Assembly: GCA_964501785.1 (NCBI GenBank)
Contig: CAZCUD010000002.1
Location: 333,267 to 397,266, forward strand
Direction of reading: 5' to 3'
Length of the DNA: 64,000 bases
Source: DATBSK01 sp964501785
GTDB lineage: Bacteria; Actinomycetota; Acidimicrobiia; IMCC26256; PALSA-555
Shown: piece by piece, positions 33,264 through 42,146 of the stretch
Layout of the letters: every line of letters begins with the position of its first letter
Numbering within the stretch: position 1 is the first letter of the stretch
Position numbers and translations under genes: made by a program
Notes under the pieces: generated by a model
What the model saw: the letters and a program-made list of their open reading frames with translations, nothing else
Databases searched by the model: none
Told to the model about the DNA's origin: nothing

Positions 33264-35099
33264 ATGACCCACGTCGACATGGTCGAGCTGGCCCGCAGCC
33301 GGGGCCGCAACAGCGATCGCCCGACGGTCGACCCCGTGACCGCCGAGGTGGTGCGGGGCGCGATGGAGACCATCTGCTTCGAGATGGCGACCTACGTCTC
33401 GCGCACGGCCACGACGCCGATCCTCAACCAGTCCAACGAGCGGAACGCGACGATCCTCGACGCGCGGGGTCGCCTCGCGGCCCTGTCGGTCGGGATCCCC
33501 CAGTTCATGCTCACGTCGACGCTGCCGGTGCGCTTCGCGCTCGACTTCCTCGGCGCCGACGAGTTCCACGAGGGTGACGTCTTCGTCGCCAACGACCCCT
33601 ACCACGGGGGCGGACACCTCCCCGACTACAACGTGTTCGCTCCCGTGTTCGCCGACGTGCCGGCCGAGGGAGGCGACGGACGCACCGAGCGTCGGATGGT
33701 CCTCATCTCGAGCATCCAGTGCCACCACGGCGACACCGGTGGCGGCGTGCCCGGCGGCTACAACGTCACTGCGACCGACATCTGGGGCGAGGGCGTGCGC
33801 TGGCCTGTCGTGAAGGTGATCGATCGCGGCGAGGAGCGGCGCGACGTCCTCTACGCGCTTGCCGCGAACAACCGGATCCCGGGCTACATCGGTGACCTGC
33901 GCGCCCAGATCGGTGCCGCGCAGCTCGCGACGCAACGCCTCGGTGAGGTCATCGATCGCTACGGGGCGCGCGTCGTGGAGGAGAGCGTCGACGCGATGAT
34001 CGACTACGCGGCGAAGCGCTTCCGCGAGGAGGTCGCCGCGTGGCCCGACGGGGTGTACGAAGCCGACGCCTACGTCGACCACGACCCGCTGGGCAACCCC
34101 GACGTGCACCTCCACGTGAAGATCACGGTCGAGGGTGACGACCTCACGATCGACTTCACCGGCAGCGACACGCGTCAGGAGCTCCAGGCGTGGTCGACGT
34201 TCGGCAACACCCGCGGGTACACGGTCGGGCAGATCGCCGCGATGATGGACCCGGAGATCCCGAAGAACGAAGGGTTCTTCGACCAGATCAAGCTCGTCGT
34301 GCCCGCGGGGTGCGTGCTCAACCCGCACCCCGGCCGGCCGGTGAGCGCGGGCACCCACCACCCCGGCGCCGACGTCGGCGAGGTCATCGCGGTGGCGATG
34401 CAGGACGTGCTGCCCGACAAGGCGGTCCCACAGACCTACAAGACGGGCATCCCGACGATCATCACCGGCACCGACCCCCGCACGGGCCAGGCGTTCACCG
34501 ACCACTCTGCCGAGGTGTACGCCGGATGGTGCAACGCGGCGAAGGGCATGGACGCGTGGGGTGCGCAGGCCGCGAGCTTCGGCAACCTCTGGAAGGCGAC
34601 CGCGGAGATCAACGAGAGCCTGTTCCCGCACATCCAGTGGTCGCGCGACTACCGCACCGACTCGGGTGGCGCGGGTCAATGGCGCGGGCTGTGCGGCAGC
34701 CACTACGAGAAGGAAGTGCTCGTCGACGCGAAGGTGTACACCTACGTCGTCGGCATGAAGTACCCGATGCCCGGCATCTGCGGCGGCAAGTCGGGTGCGC
34801 CCAACGAGCTGATCATCCGGTACGGGTCCGACGACCCCTACCGGGTCGCGCACACCGCCGACTGGGTCCCGCTCTCGGGGGGCCAGCGCGTCATGTACGA
34901 CTACGGCGGTGGCGGTGGATGGGGCGACCCCCTCGATCGTGATCCGCAGGCCGTGCTCGACGACGTGCTCGACGAGTACGTCAGCGTCGAGGGTGCCGAG
35001 CGTGACTACGGCGTCGTCCTCACCGGCTCGCTCGACGAGCTGACCCTCGCGATCGACGAGCCCGCCACGGAACAGCTCCGTTCCCGCATGCGTGGCTGA
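33264..35099 (+). CDS. hyuB: Hydantoinase B/acetone carboxylase alpha family protein
   Basis: A 611-residue HyuB-type protein. Signature segments: NQSNERNATILDARGRLAA, ANDPYHGGGHLPDYNVF, SSIQCHHGDTGGGVPGG, and C-terminal GGGGGWGDPLDRDP. In known systems HyuB pairs with the ATP-using HyuA subunit: hydantoinases open cyclic imides and oxoprolines, and acetone/acetophenone carboxylases add CO2 to ketones via a phosphorylated enol. ATG 33264 follows GGGGGG. HyuA starts 30 bp later; no small gamma subunit is seen, arguing against a classical acetone carboxylase. Operator C ties it to the side-chain degradation genes. Confidence 0.9.
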   Translation: MTHVDMVELARSRGRNSDRPTVDPVTAEVVRGAMETICFEMATYVSRTATTPILNQSNERNATILDARGRLAALSVGIPQFMLTSTLPVRFALDFLGADEFHEGDVFVANDPYHGGGHLPDYNVFAPVFADVPAEGGDGRTERRMVLISSIQCHHGDTGGGVPGGYNVTATDIWGEGVRWPVVKVIDRGEERRDVLYALAANNRIPGYIGDLRAQIGAAQLATQRLGEVIDRYGARVVEESVDAMIDYAAKRFREEVAAWPDGVYEADAYVDHDPLGNPDVHLHVKITVEGDDLTIDFTGSDTRQELQAWSTFGNTRGYTVGQIAAMMDPEIPKNEGFFDQIKLVVPAGCVLNPHPGRPVSAGTHHPGADVGEVIAVAMQDVLPDKAVPQTYKTGIPTIITGTDPRTGQAFTDHSAEVYAGWCNAAKGMDAWGAQAASFGNLWKATAEINESLFPHIQWSRDYRTDSGGAGQWRGLCGSHYEKEVLVDAKVYTYVVGMKYPMPGICGGKSGAPNELIIRYGSDDPYRVAHTADWVPLSGGQRVMYDYGGGGGWGDPLDRDPQAVLDDVLDEYVSVEGAERDYGVVLTGSLDELTLAIDEPATEQLRSRMRG

Positions 35100-35129
35100 A
35101 CCCTCTCTACGAAGGCTGGCTACGCATCC

Positions 35130-37202
35130 ATGGACGGGCAACGCGGACACCGGGTGGGGATCGACGTCGGGGGAACGTTCACGGACGTCATCTGCGTGAC
35201 GCCGGCGGGCGACGTCGTGCTCGACAAGACGCCGACGACCCTCGACGACCAGTCGACGGGCGTCATGAACGGGCTCGCACAGCTCGCCGAGGGGTTCGGC
35301 ATGCCGCTCGCCGACCTGTGCGCGGACCTCGACATCCTGGTCCACGGCACGACCACCGCCGACAACACGATGATCGAGATGAACGGCGCGGCGACCGGCC
35401 TGCTCGTGACCGAGGGCCACCGCGACGAGATCGAGATGCGTCGCGTGCACAAGGAGGAGATCTGGGATCCGTCGTATCCCGCTCCTCCTCCGATCGCCCG
35501 GCGACGCGCCCGCATCCCGATCCCCGAGCGGCTCGACTTCGAGGGCAACGTCGTCCTCCCCCTCGACGAGGACGCGGTGCGGGCGGGCGTCCGCCGTCTC
35601 GCCAAGCTCGGCGTCGAGTCGATCGCGATCATGTTCCTCTTCTCGTTCGTGAACCCCGAACACGAGCGGCGCGCCGCGGAGATCGCGCGCGAAGAGCTCC
35701 CCGATCTCGCGCACGTCTCGCTCTCGCACGAGGTGATGGCACGCGGCCCCGAGTTCGAGCGGGTCTCGACGACGCTCGTCAACGCGTACGTCGCGCCGAA
35801 GATCGCGTCGTACGTCGGTCGCCTCCAGGAGAAGCTGCGCACCGCGGGCTACGGCGGACCGCTGCTGATCATGCAGTCGACCGGCGGCGTGATGCCTCCC
35901 GAGTACGTCGCCAAGCGCGCGGTGTCGCTGCTCGGCTCCGGGCCCACCGGAGGCGTCATGGGCTCGGCCCTCGCCGCGGAGAAGGTCGGCATCCACGACT
36001 TCGTCGCCGTCGACATGGGTGGGACGAGCTTCGACCTCTGCCTCGTGCGAGGCGGCCGGGCCGAGATCAAGACCGACTGGAACTGGCGCTACCGCTACTA
36101 CATCGGCCTGCCGATGGTCGACGTCCAGAGCGTCGGTGCCGGGGGCGGCTCGATCGCCCGCGTCCGCCAGGGCGCGCTGCTCGTCGGACCCGAGAGCGCG
36201 GGGTCGAGCCCGGGACCGGTCTGCTACCGCCGCGGCGGCACGAGCCCGACGGTGACCGACGCCGACGTGGTGCTCGGCTACGTCCCGACGACCGGCTTCG
36301 CCGGCGGCCGGATGGAGCTCGATGCCGACGGGGCGCGTGCCGCGATCGATCGAGACGTCGCCGAGCCGCTCGGCATCGACACGGTCGACGCCGCCTGGGG
36401 CATCGAGCGGATCGTCAACGCCAACATGGCCAACGCCACCCGCAAGGTGCTGGCCTCGCACGGCGCCGATCCGCGCACCCTGGCGATGATCGCCTACGGC
36501 GGCAACGGCGCCGTCCACGCCTGGGCGATCGCCAAGGAGCTGGGCATCGAGCGGGTCCTCGTGCCGAAGGCCGCGCCCGCGTTCTCGGCCCTGGGCGTCC
36601 TGGTGGCCGACTACGTCGTCGACCTGTTGCGCGCGTACGTCGTCCCCCTCTCGCAGGTCGACGTCGCCCGCGTGCGCGAGCTCATGCACGAGCTGCGCGA
36701 GGAGACCGCGAAGGAGCTCGAGCCCACCGGCCTCGCGGAGAGCGAGGTCGACATCGGGCTCTACGCGCAGATGTGCTACCCGGGGCAGAACTTCGACATG
36801 AGCGTGCCCGTGCTCGAAGGCCCCGAGCTCGACGAGACGACGCTGCTCGACCTGACCGAGCGCTTCCACGACCAGCACGAGGCCGAGCGCGGCTTCGCCT
36901 TCCGCAACCAGCAGCCGCTGCTGCGGGGCGTCCGTCTCGTCGCCCGCGGGCGCACACCCAAGCCGGCGCAGCTCGCCGCGCTCGGTGAGCTGGCGCTCGC
37001 CGACGACGCCCGCACCGGAACCCGCCCGGCTCACTTCGGCGACGGCTTCGTCGACGCGGCCGTCTACGACGGGGCGCGCCTCGGCCCCGGTGCCGAGGTC
37101 CCCGGCCCCGCCCTCGTCGAGGAGCCCTTCACCGTCGTCGTCGTCCCCCCCGGAGCCCGCGCCCGCGTGGACGACACCGGCAACTACGAGCTGACCCTCT
37201 GA
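35130..37202 (+). CDS. hyuA: Hydantoinase A/acetone carboxylase beta family protein
   Basis: A 690-residue protein with the ASKHA ATPase fold: VGIDVGGTFTDVI at residues 9-21 (phosphate 1), VAVDMGGTSFDLCLV (phosphate 2) and AYGGNGAVHAWAIAKELG (adenosine). HGTTTADNTMIEMNGA matches the HyuA N-terminal domain. With HyuB it should form an ATP-dependent hydrolase or carboxylase; the substrate cannot be read from sequence. It is followed immediately by the second 51-bp hairpin element, which would terminate the hyuBA transcript. A keto- or lactone-type intermediate of steroid/terpenoid breakdown is a plausible substrate given the shared operator. Confidence 0.9.
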   Translation: MDGQRGHRVGIDVGGTFTDVICVTPAGDVVLDKTPTTLDDQSTGVMNGLAQLAEGFGMPLADLCADLDILVHGTTTADNTMIEMNGAATGLLVTEGHRDEIEMRRVHKEEIWDPSYPAPPPIARRRARIPIPERLDFEGNVVLPLDEDAVRAGVRRLAKLGVESIAIMFLFSFVNPEHERRAAEIAREELPDLAHVSLSHEVMARGPEFERVSTTLVNAYVAPKIASYVGRLQEKLRTAGYGGPLLIMQSTGGVMPPEYVAKRAVSLLGSGPTGGVMGSALAAEKVGIHDFVAVDMGGTSFDLCLVRGGRAEIKTDWNWRYRYYIGLPMVDVQSVGAGGGSIARVRQGALLVGPESAGSSPGPVCYRRGGTSPTVTDADVVLGYVPTTGFAGGRMELDADGARAAIDRDVAEPLGIDTVDAAWGIERIVNANMANATRKVLASHGADPRTLAMIAYGGNGAVHAWAIAKELGIERVLVPKAAPAFSALGVLVADYVVDLLRAYVVPLSQVDVARVRELMHELREETAKELEPTGLAESEVDIGLYAQMCYPGQNFDMSVPVLEGPELDETTLLDLTERFHDQHEAERGFAFRNQQPLLRGVRLVARGRTPKPAQLAALGELALADDARTGTRPAHFGDGFVDAAVYDGARLGPGAEVPGPALVEEPFTVVVVPPGARARVDDTGNYELTL

Positions 37203-37206
37203 CCCG

Positions 37207-37257
37207 ACCGTTCTGGCGTCAACAGACCACTCTCACGCGAGTCTGCTGACGCCGAAA
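37207..37257 (+). repeat. 51-bp hairpin element, copy 2 (likely terminator of hyuBA)
   Basis: GGCGTCAACAGAC (37215-37227) pairs with GTCTGCTGACGCC (37241-37253) with one mismatch. The whole 51 bp aligns with the reverse complement of 2641-2691, including an ACGCG near the end of a loop of identical length. It starts 5 bp after the HyuA stop, where a terminator is expected. Confidence 0.7.
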
Positions 37258-37291
37258 CGTCGGGGGCGGCGTGCCCTAGGGTCTCCGGACT

Positions 37292-39130
37292 GTGCGCAAC
37301 CGGATCGTTCGGCGGCTGATCTCGGCGGCGGTGATCACCGTCGTGATCACCGGGCTCGCGGCACTCGGGTTGAGCGGCGACGCGTTCGCCGGGTTCGAGC
37401 GGCGCGCGACCGACGCGCTGTTCCCGTCGGCGAGCACCGACTCCGACGTCGTCGTCGTCGGGATCGACAACAAGTCGCTCCAGGCGATCGGGCCCCTCCC
37501 CTGGCGCCGCAACGTGCATGCCGCGCTCGCCGACGAGTTCGCCCGCACCGGCGTGCGCACCGCGGTCTGGGACGTCGTCTTCGGCGGTGAGGGCGTCGAA
37601 CCCGCCGACAACGCCGAGTTCGCCGACGCGCTGGGCAACCTCCAGGCACCGGTGCTCGCCGAGCAGATCAGCACCAGCCCCTCCGACGAAGATCGCACGC
37701 TGCAGGCAGCCGAGGTCGAGGCCGCACCGTTCGACACGCTCCTCGACGGCACCGGCGCGGTCGTCGGGCACGCCGAGGTGACGCCCGACCCGGCCGACGG
37801 CGTGGTGCGAGGGCTCCCGGCCGTCGTCGACCAGGACGGCCTCCTGGTCCCCGGCCTTGCGGTCGCCGCGCTCCGGTCGGCGAACGGAGAGACCGGACCG
37901 GTCGTGATCAGCCCCGACGGGCTCCAGGCCGGCGGCCGCTTCGTCCCGACCGAGGGACGCCACGCCTTGCGCCTCAACTGGGCCGACGGCCTCGCGTCCG
38001 TCGACGACCCGGCTGTCGTGTCGGCGATCGACGTCCTCGAAGGTCGGGTCCCCGAGTCGAAGCTCCGCGACAAGATCGTCTTCGTCGGTGCGGTCGAGCC
38101 GACCCTCGGCGACAACCAGCTCGCGCCGATCGACAAGTCGGGCGGCATCCCGGGCGTGATGATCCACGCCAACGCGCTGAACACCATGCTCACGGCGTCG
38201 TACCTGTCGAACATCAGCGACGCCGAAGCGGTCGCGTGGATCGCCGTGGTGGTGCTGCTCGTCGCCCTCGCGGTGCTGTTCCTGCCGGTGTGGCTCTCGG
38301 CCATCGCGAGCCTCGTGCTGCTCGTCGCCTACACGCTCGTCGTGTTCCTCCGCTTCGACGGCGGCCACATCATGAAGCTCATCTACCCGATCGCCGCGAT
38401 CGTCCTCACCTACTTCACGGCCCTCGCGGTGCGCTACGCGACCGAGACGCGCCAACGTCGTCGTGTCTCGTCGCTGTTCGCGCAGTACGTGCCCGAGGAG
38501 GTCGCTCGCAGGCTCGAGGAGTCGGGACACCTCGACGAGCACATCGACGGCGAGCGGCTCGACACCAGCCTCTTCTTCTGCGACCTCCGCGGGTTCACGT
38601 CGCTGTCGGCGACGCTCGAGCCGTCCGAGGTGCGCGGCATGCTCAACCACTTCTACGAGCTGCTGACCGACTCGATCCTCTCCCACAACGGCACCGTGCT
38701 GAAGTTCGTCGGCGACGAGGTGTTCGCCGTGTTCGGCGCGCCGCTCCCGGTCGAGAACCACCCTCAGGTCGCCATCGACTGCGCGATCGACATCCAGCGG
38801 CGCGCGCCCGACCTCGACGAGGAGCTCGCGCACCTCGGCATCCCCCCGGTCGCGTTCGGCATCGGGATGAACTCCGGCTTCGTCGTCGCCGCGCACATCG
38901 GCGGCGGCAAGCGCCGCCAGTACGACATCGTCGGCGACACGGTGAACCTCGCGAGCCGCCTCTGCGGTCAGGCGGGCAAGGGCGAGATCGTCATCCCCGA
39001 GAGCATGAAGGACCGTCTCACCGATCCGCCCGAGATGAGCTCGATGGGCGCAGTGGCGCTCAAGGGACTCGAGGAGCCCGTGCCCCTCTACAAGATCGTG
39101 CCGGACCCGAGCCGCGCCGAGGCCCGCTGA
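37292..39130 (+). CDS. CHASE2-domain adenylate cyclase
   Basis: A 612-residue membrane receptor cyclase from GTG 37292. One N-terminal helix (residues 8-28), an extracytoplasmic CHASE2 domain (about 30-310, with DVVVVGIDNKSL and LPWRRNVHAAL), three helices (about 312-385), then a class III cyclase (about 425-600). Cyclase metal Asp are in FFCDLRGFTSLS and KFVGDEVFAVFG; the latter Lys and the Asp in YDIVGDTVNLASRL are the adenine-specifying pair, and Asn/Arg of NLASRL are the transition-state residues. It should therefore make cAMP in response to an external signal. A TAGGGT hexamer at 37276-37281 may be its -10. Confidence 0.9.
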   Translation: MRNRIVRRLISAAVITVVITGLAALGLSGDAFAGFERRATDALFPSASTDSDVVVVGIDNKSLQAIGPLPWRRNVHAALADEFARTGVRTAVWDVVFGGEGVEPADNAEFADALGNLQAPVLAEQISTSPSDEDRTLQAAEVEAAPFDTLLDGTGAVVGHAEVTPDPADGVVRGLPAVVDQDGLLVPGLAVAALRSANGETGPVVISPDGLQAGGRFVPTEGRHALRLNWADGLASVDDPAVVSAIDVLEGRVPESKLRDKIVFVGAVEPTLGDNQLAPIDKSGGIPGVMIHANALNTMLTASYLSNISDAEAVAWIAVVVLLVALAVLFLPVWLSAIASLVLLVAYTLVVFLRFDGGHIMKLIYPIAAIVLTYFTALAVRYATETRQRRRVSSLFAQYVPEEVARRLEESGHLDEHIDGERLDTSLFFCDLRGFTSLSATLEPSEVRGMLNHFYELLTDSILSHNGTVLKFVGDEVFAVFGAPLPVENHPQVAIDCAIDIQRRAPDLDEELAHLGIPPVAFGIGMNSGFVVAAHIGGGKRRQYDIVGDTVNLASRLCGQAGKGEIVIPESMKDRLTDPPEMSSMGAVALKGLEEPVPLYKIVPDPSRAEAR

Positions 39131-39133
39131 CGC

Positions 39134-39421
39134 TCAGATCTCCTTGCGCTCCGAGATCCCCAGGTAGGTCAGGAAGATCCCGGCCGCGCCCGCGATGTAG
39201 GCGATGCCCCAGAAGGGGAACGGCGGGCCCTCGAGCCCGCCCCACCCGAAGCGCAGGGCGAGGCAGACGACGATCAGGACCGGACCGAGCCAGATGGCCG
39301 TGCGCGGCTGCAGGTACCACGGCCGAGCGGCTCGCCGGGCAGCGGCCCGCTCCGAGTACGTGGGTTGGGCGGCGGGCTGCTCGGAGCTCGCCGGCTCGGG
39401 GCCGGGCGACGTCGGTTCCAT
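39134..39421 (-). CDS. Small two-helix membrane protein
   Basis: A 95-residue protein from ATG 39421. A Pro/Ser/Ala-rich cytoplasmic N-terminus of about 38 residues is followed by two hydrophobic segments (about 44-58, AIWLGPVLIVVCLAL, and 70-88, GIAYIAGAAGIFLTYLG), joined by a short Gly/Pro loop. Its stop is 3 bp from the convergent cyclase stop and it is divergent from the Rrf2 regulator. No family is recognised and no function can be proposed. Confidence 0.65.
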   Translation of the reverse strand: MEPTSPGPEPASSEQPAAQPTYSERAAARRAARPWYLQPRTAIWLGPVLIVVCLALRFGWGGLEGPPFPFWGIAYIAGAAGIFLTYLGISERKEI

Positions 39422-39521
39422 GACAGGTCCTCCTCGGTGCAGCGAGGTGATCGGTTGCCATCATGACGACTCGCCGGGGCGCATGCTTACGACGCTCGCT
39501 CCGGCGACCCAGAATGGCGCC

Positions 39522-39986
39522 GTGCGAGTGACGGCGAAGGTCGACTACGCGGTGCGGGCGGCGGTCGTGCTCGCGTCCGTCCCGGGTCCCGATCCCGGCC
39601 CGGTCAAGGGCGACGAGATCGGCCGCGGCGAGGACATCCCCACCAAGTACCTCGAGAGCATCCTCACCGACCTCCGCCACGCCGGGCTCGTCCGCAGCCA
39701 ACGCGGCGCGGAGGGCGGCTACTGGCTCGCGCGTCCCGCCGACGAGATCACCATCGCCGACGTGATCCGCGCCGTCGAGGGACCGCTGGCGAACGTCCGC
39801 GGCGAGCGCCCCGAGGCGGTCGAGTTCGGTGCCACGACGGCCGCGGTTCGCGACGTGTGGGTCGCGACGCGCGCGGCGATGCGGTCGGTGCTCGAGACCA
39901 CGACGCTCGCCGACGTCGCCGACGGCCAGCTCCCCGCGAAGGTGCGCCGCCTCCTCGACGACCCGGAGGCCTGGGAACCGCACTGA
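39522..39986 (+). CDS. Rrf2-family transcriptional regulator without Fe-S cysteines
   Basis: A 154-residue winged-helix protein. GTG 39522 gives VRVTAKVDYAVRAAV, the canonical Rrf2 start; ATG 39483 is an in-frame alternative. The helix-turn-helix and wing are recognisable in PTKYLESILTDLRHAGLV and RSQRGAEGGYWLARPA. The three Cys that hold an iron-sulfur cluster in IscR/NsrR are all absent from the loop EGPLANVRGERPEAVEF, so it senses something else or acts constitutively. It lies 100 bp from the divergent small membrane protein gene, a likely target. Confidence 0.85.
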   Translation: MRVTAKVDYAVRAAVVLASVPGPDPGPVKGDEIGRGEDIPTKYLESILTDLRHAGLVRSQRGAEGGYWLARPADEITIADVIRAVEGPLANVRGERPEAVEFGATTAAVRDVWVATRAAMRSVLETTTLADVADGQLPAKVRRLLDDPEAWEPH

Positions 39987-40008
39987 CGCGAGAGGCTGGC
40001 CCGCCTGC

Positions 40009-41951
40009 CTACGCCGGCAGCGACCAGATCCAGTACGAGCTCTCGTCTGGGCTGCCGGAGAAGATCACGGCGCTGTTGCCGTGGGCCGCAGCCGAGACGC
40101 CCCACGCGCCCGGCGACCCCGACAACGAACCGGGCATCTCCGTCCATGCCTCACCGTCGGGAGACGTCCACGCCCCGAAGGTGCGATCCTCACCGAGCGG
40201 CACGCTGCCGCCCATCACCCACGTGCCCGCCGCGAAGGCGACATCGTCGCCGCTCCCCGTCGGGTGCTGCGCGTGGAAGCCTGGGAGCGGTTCCCACGTC
40301 TGTCCATCCGCGGTGAACCAGAGCGAGGCGCTGAGCACGCCCGGTGGTTCCGTGATCGCGAGCACGCCGCCCATTCCCGCACCGACGTCGACGACGACGT
40401 CGGTGCGGGAATGGGCGGCGTCGTCTCGACCCACTCCTTGCCGTCGGGCGAGTACCAGGTCACCGGCCGTTCACCGACGCCACCGGCAGCGACGAACCCG
40501 TGCCCCAGCGGTGCGACCCGTCCGGGCGCGCGCGTGTCGGGGACGCGCGATCGCACCCACAACCGCCCATCGGCGGAGTACCACGCCACGGCCGGGCCGA
40601 TCTCGGCCCGTCCGATCGGCTCGTACCCGATGGCGGCGAACCCTCGGCGTCCACCGACGACATCGGTGACGACCGCTCCGTCGAACGCCGCGACCGTGCC
40701 AGGACGCCAGCCAGCTCCCGTGCGCGACGTGAACACCGCGCGCACCTCCCGCCGCTGAGAGTCGACGGCGATCATGGTCAGCGCGTCTGCCGAGCCCGCG
40801 ACCAGGAGCGAGCTCGTCTCGGTGCCGTCGACCTGGAACGGCGCGCTGTGCCGCCACGAGAGACCGTCGTCAGACGTCCAGGTCGCGAGCGCGCGGCGCC
40901 CCGAGTCCGCGAAGCCCGCCGCGACGAAGCCATGGGCACCGCTGGCTACCGCCTCGACGGAAGCGCCGACCCCGAAGCCGGCCTCCGCCAACGAGCGCTT
41001 CGTCCAACCAGAAGCGTCGAGGGCGTCGTCGACGGGAACCAGGTCAGTCACTCCCTCGATCCGATGCCGCACAGCCAACCGCTGGACGAGCCCGGGAAGC
41101 ACGCGAGCTGCTCGGTCGAGCTCGGCACGGTGATCCGCGACGAAGCGCGTTCGCGCGCGTGTCCGAACGTCGACGCGAGCGCGCGCCAACCCAGCCTCGA
41201 GACACGCTGCGTAGTCCAGACCGAGCCTTCGGTCGGTCTCCACGATGTCAGCTCCCGATCGCGTCACCTCGTCGAACACCTCGGGTTCGCTCGCGATCTG
41301 GTGTCCGAACCGGTTCATGCACTCGACGAAACCGCGCATCGCGGGGCGAAGCGACCGCGACCCCTCGAGCCGCTCGACCGTTCGGGACCATGCGACTCCG
41401 ACGGTTCCGACGACTTCTGCGAGCTCCTCGCTTGCTCGTCGCCCCTCCGCAGCGCAGGCTCGTTGCGCCTCAGCCGGCGCGTCAGGTCGGGTCTCGCCCG
41501 GTGGGCGGTAGTCGGGGCTCGCCTCGGGCGGCAGGTTCAGGGGCGCGGCCGCGCCGGTGAGCCCTGTCAGCTCCAGACTCCGCGCGTCCTCGTAGTAGCG
41601 ACGGTGCGACGTCTCGGGAAGGGCGAGAAGACGCCCGCGACCGGGTAGGGGCGCGAAGCCTTCGGCTTCCTGGCAGTCGCTCGCAGCTGCGATCTGCACC
41701 GCGCTGGCGAGCGCGTCGAGCCGCTCCGAGGCGCGCTTCTCTTCGATCGAAACCGGCATGAGCAATGTCACGAGTCGTTCGTCGTTCGTCACGGCGTCGA
41801 CCGCTCGCTCGGAGCCGCTCGGCTCTACCGAATGGCTCGTTGACGGGACCACGAGGCCCGCAACAAGGAGCGCCGCGATCGCGGTACCCAGGGTCGACAG
41901 TGCATGTCGTCGACTCACTGTCACCGGATCCTCGGCGTCGAGATGGATCAT
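40009..41951 (-). pseudogene. Asp-box (BNR) beta-propeller protein, reading frame broken at an inverted repeat
   Basis: Two minus-strand frames together encode one protein of about 640 residues. The N-terminus (ATG 41951, or a GTG at 41921) has a hydrophobic helix ALSTLGTAIAALLVAGLVV, then a helical region with four Cys. Six Asp-box units follow: TSDDGLSWR, TSRTGAGWR, YSADGRLWV, YSPDGKEWV in the first frame and FTADGQTWE, TSPDGEAWT in the second. The frame change falls exactly at the 27-bp inverted repeat 40364-40421, between blades four and five. Either a template-switch mutation inactivated the gene or the assembly is wrong there. Function would be an exported propeller; ligand unknown. Confidence 0.75.
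40364..40421. repeat. 27-bp perfect inverted repeat with 4-nt loop, inside the Asp-box gene
   Basis: The arm beginning ACGCCGCCCATTCC (40364-40390) is the exact reverse complement of 40395-40421, with ACGA between. Neither arm suits the protein on both sides: the upstream arm encodes an anomalous PPIPAPTSS stretch, the downstream arm in another frame encodes VGAGMGGVLAIT, which continues the propeller. This looks like an inverted duplication that changed the frame. Confidence 0.9.
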
Positions 41952-42146
41952 CCCGTGCGCCGCCTCACGCGTCACCGCCTCGCGTCGTCTCTGGACGCGA
42001 GTCGCCCTGTCAGCAACGAGCGCACCGCACCACAATCGTGCCGCGGCTTGCTCCGCGCAACACTCCGCAGCCCTCGGGCATCGGAGCACTACGACACCAC
42101 GAATCGTCCTGGAGTCGTGTTGGCAGGCAAACGCGCGCGCGGATGC

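Noticed and set aside
33123..37034. A 1303-codon minus-strand frame
   Set aside because: It is the complement of HyuB/HyuA, whose motifs are intact; composition is that of a shadow frame.
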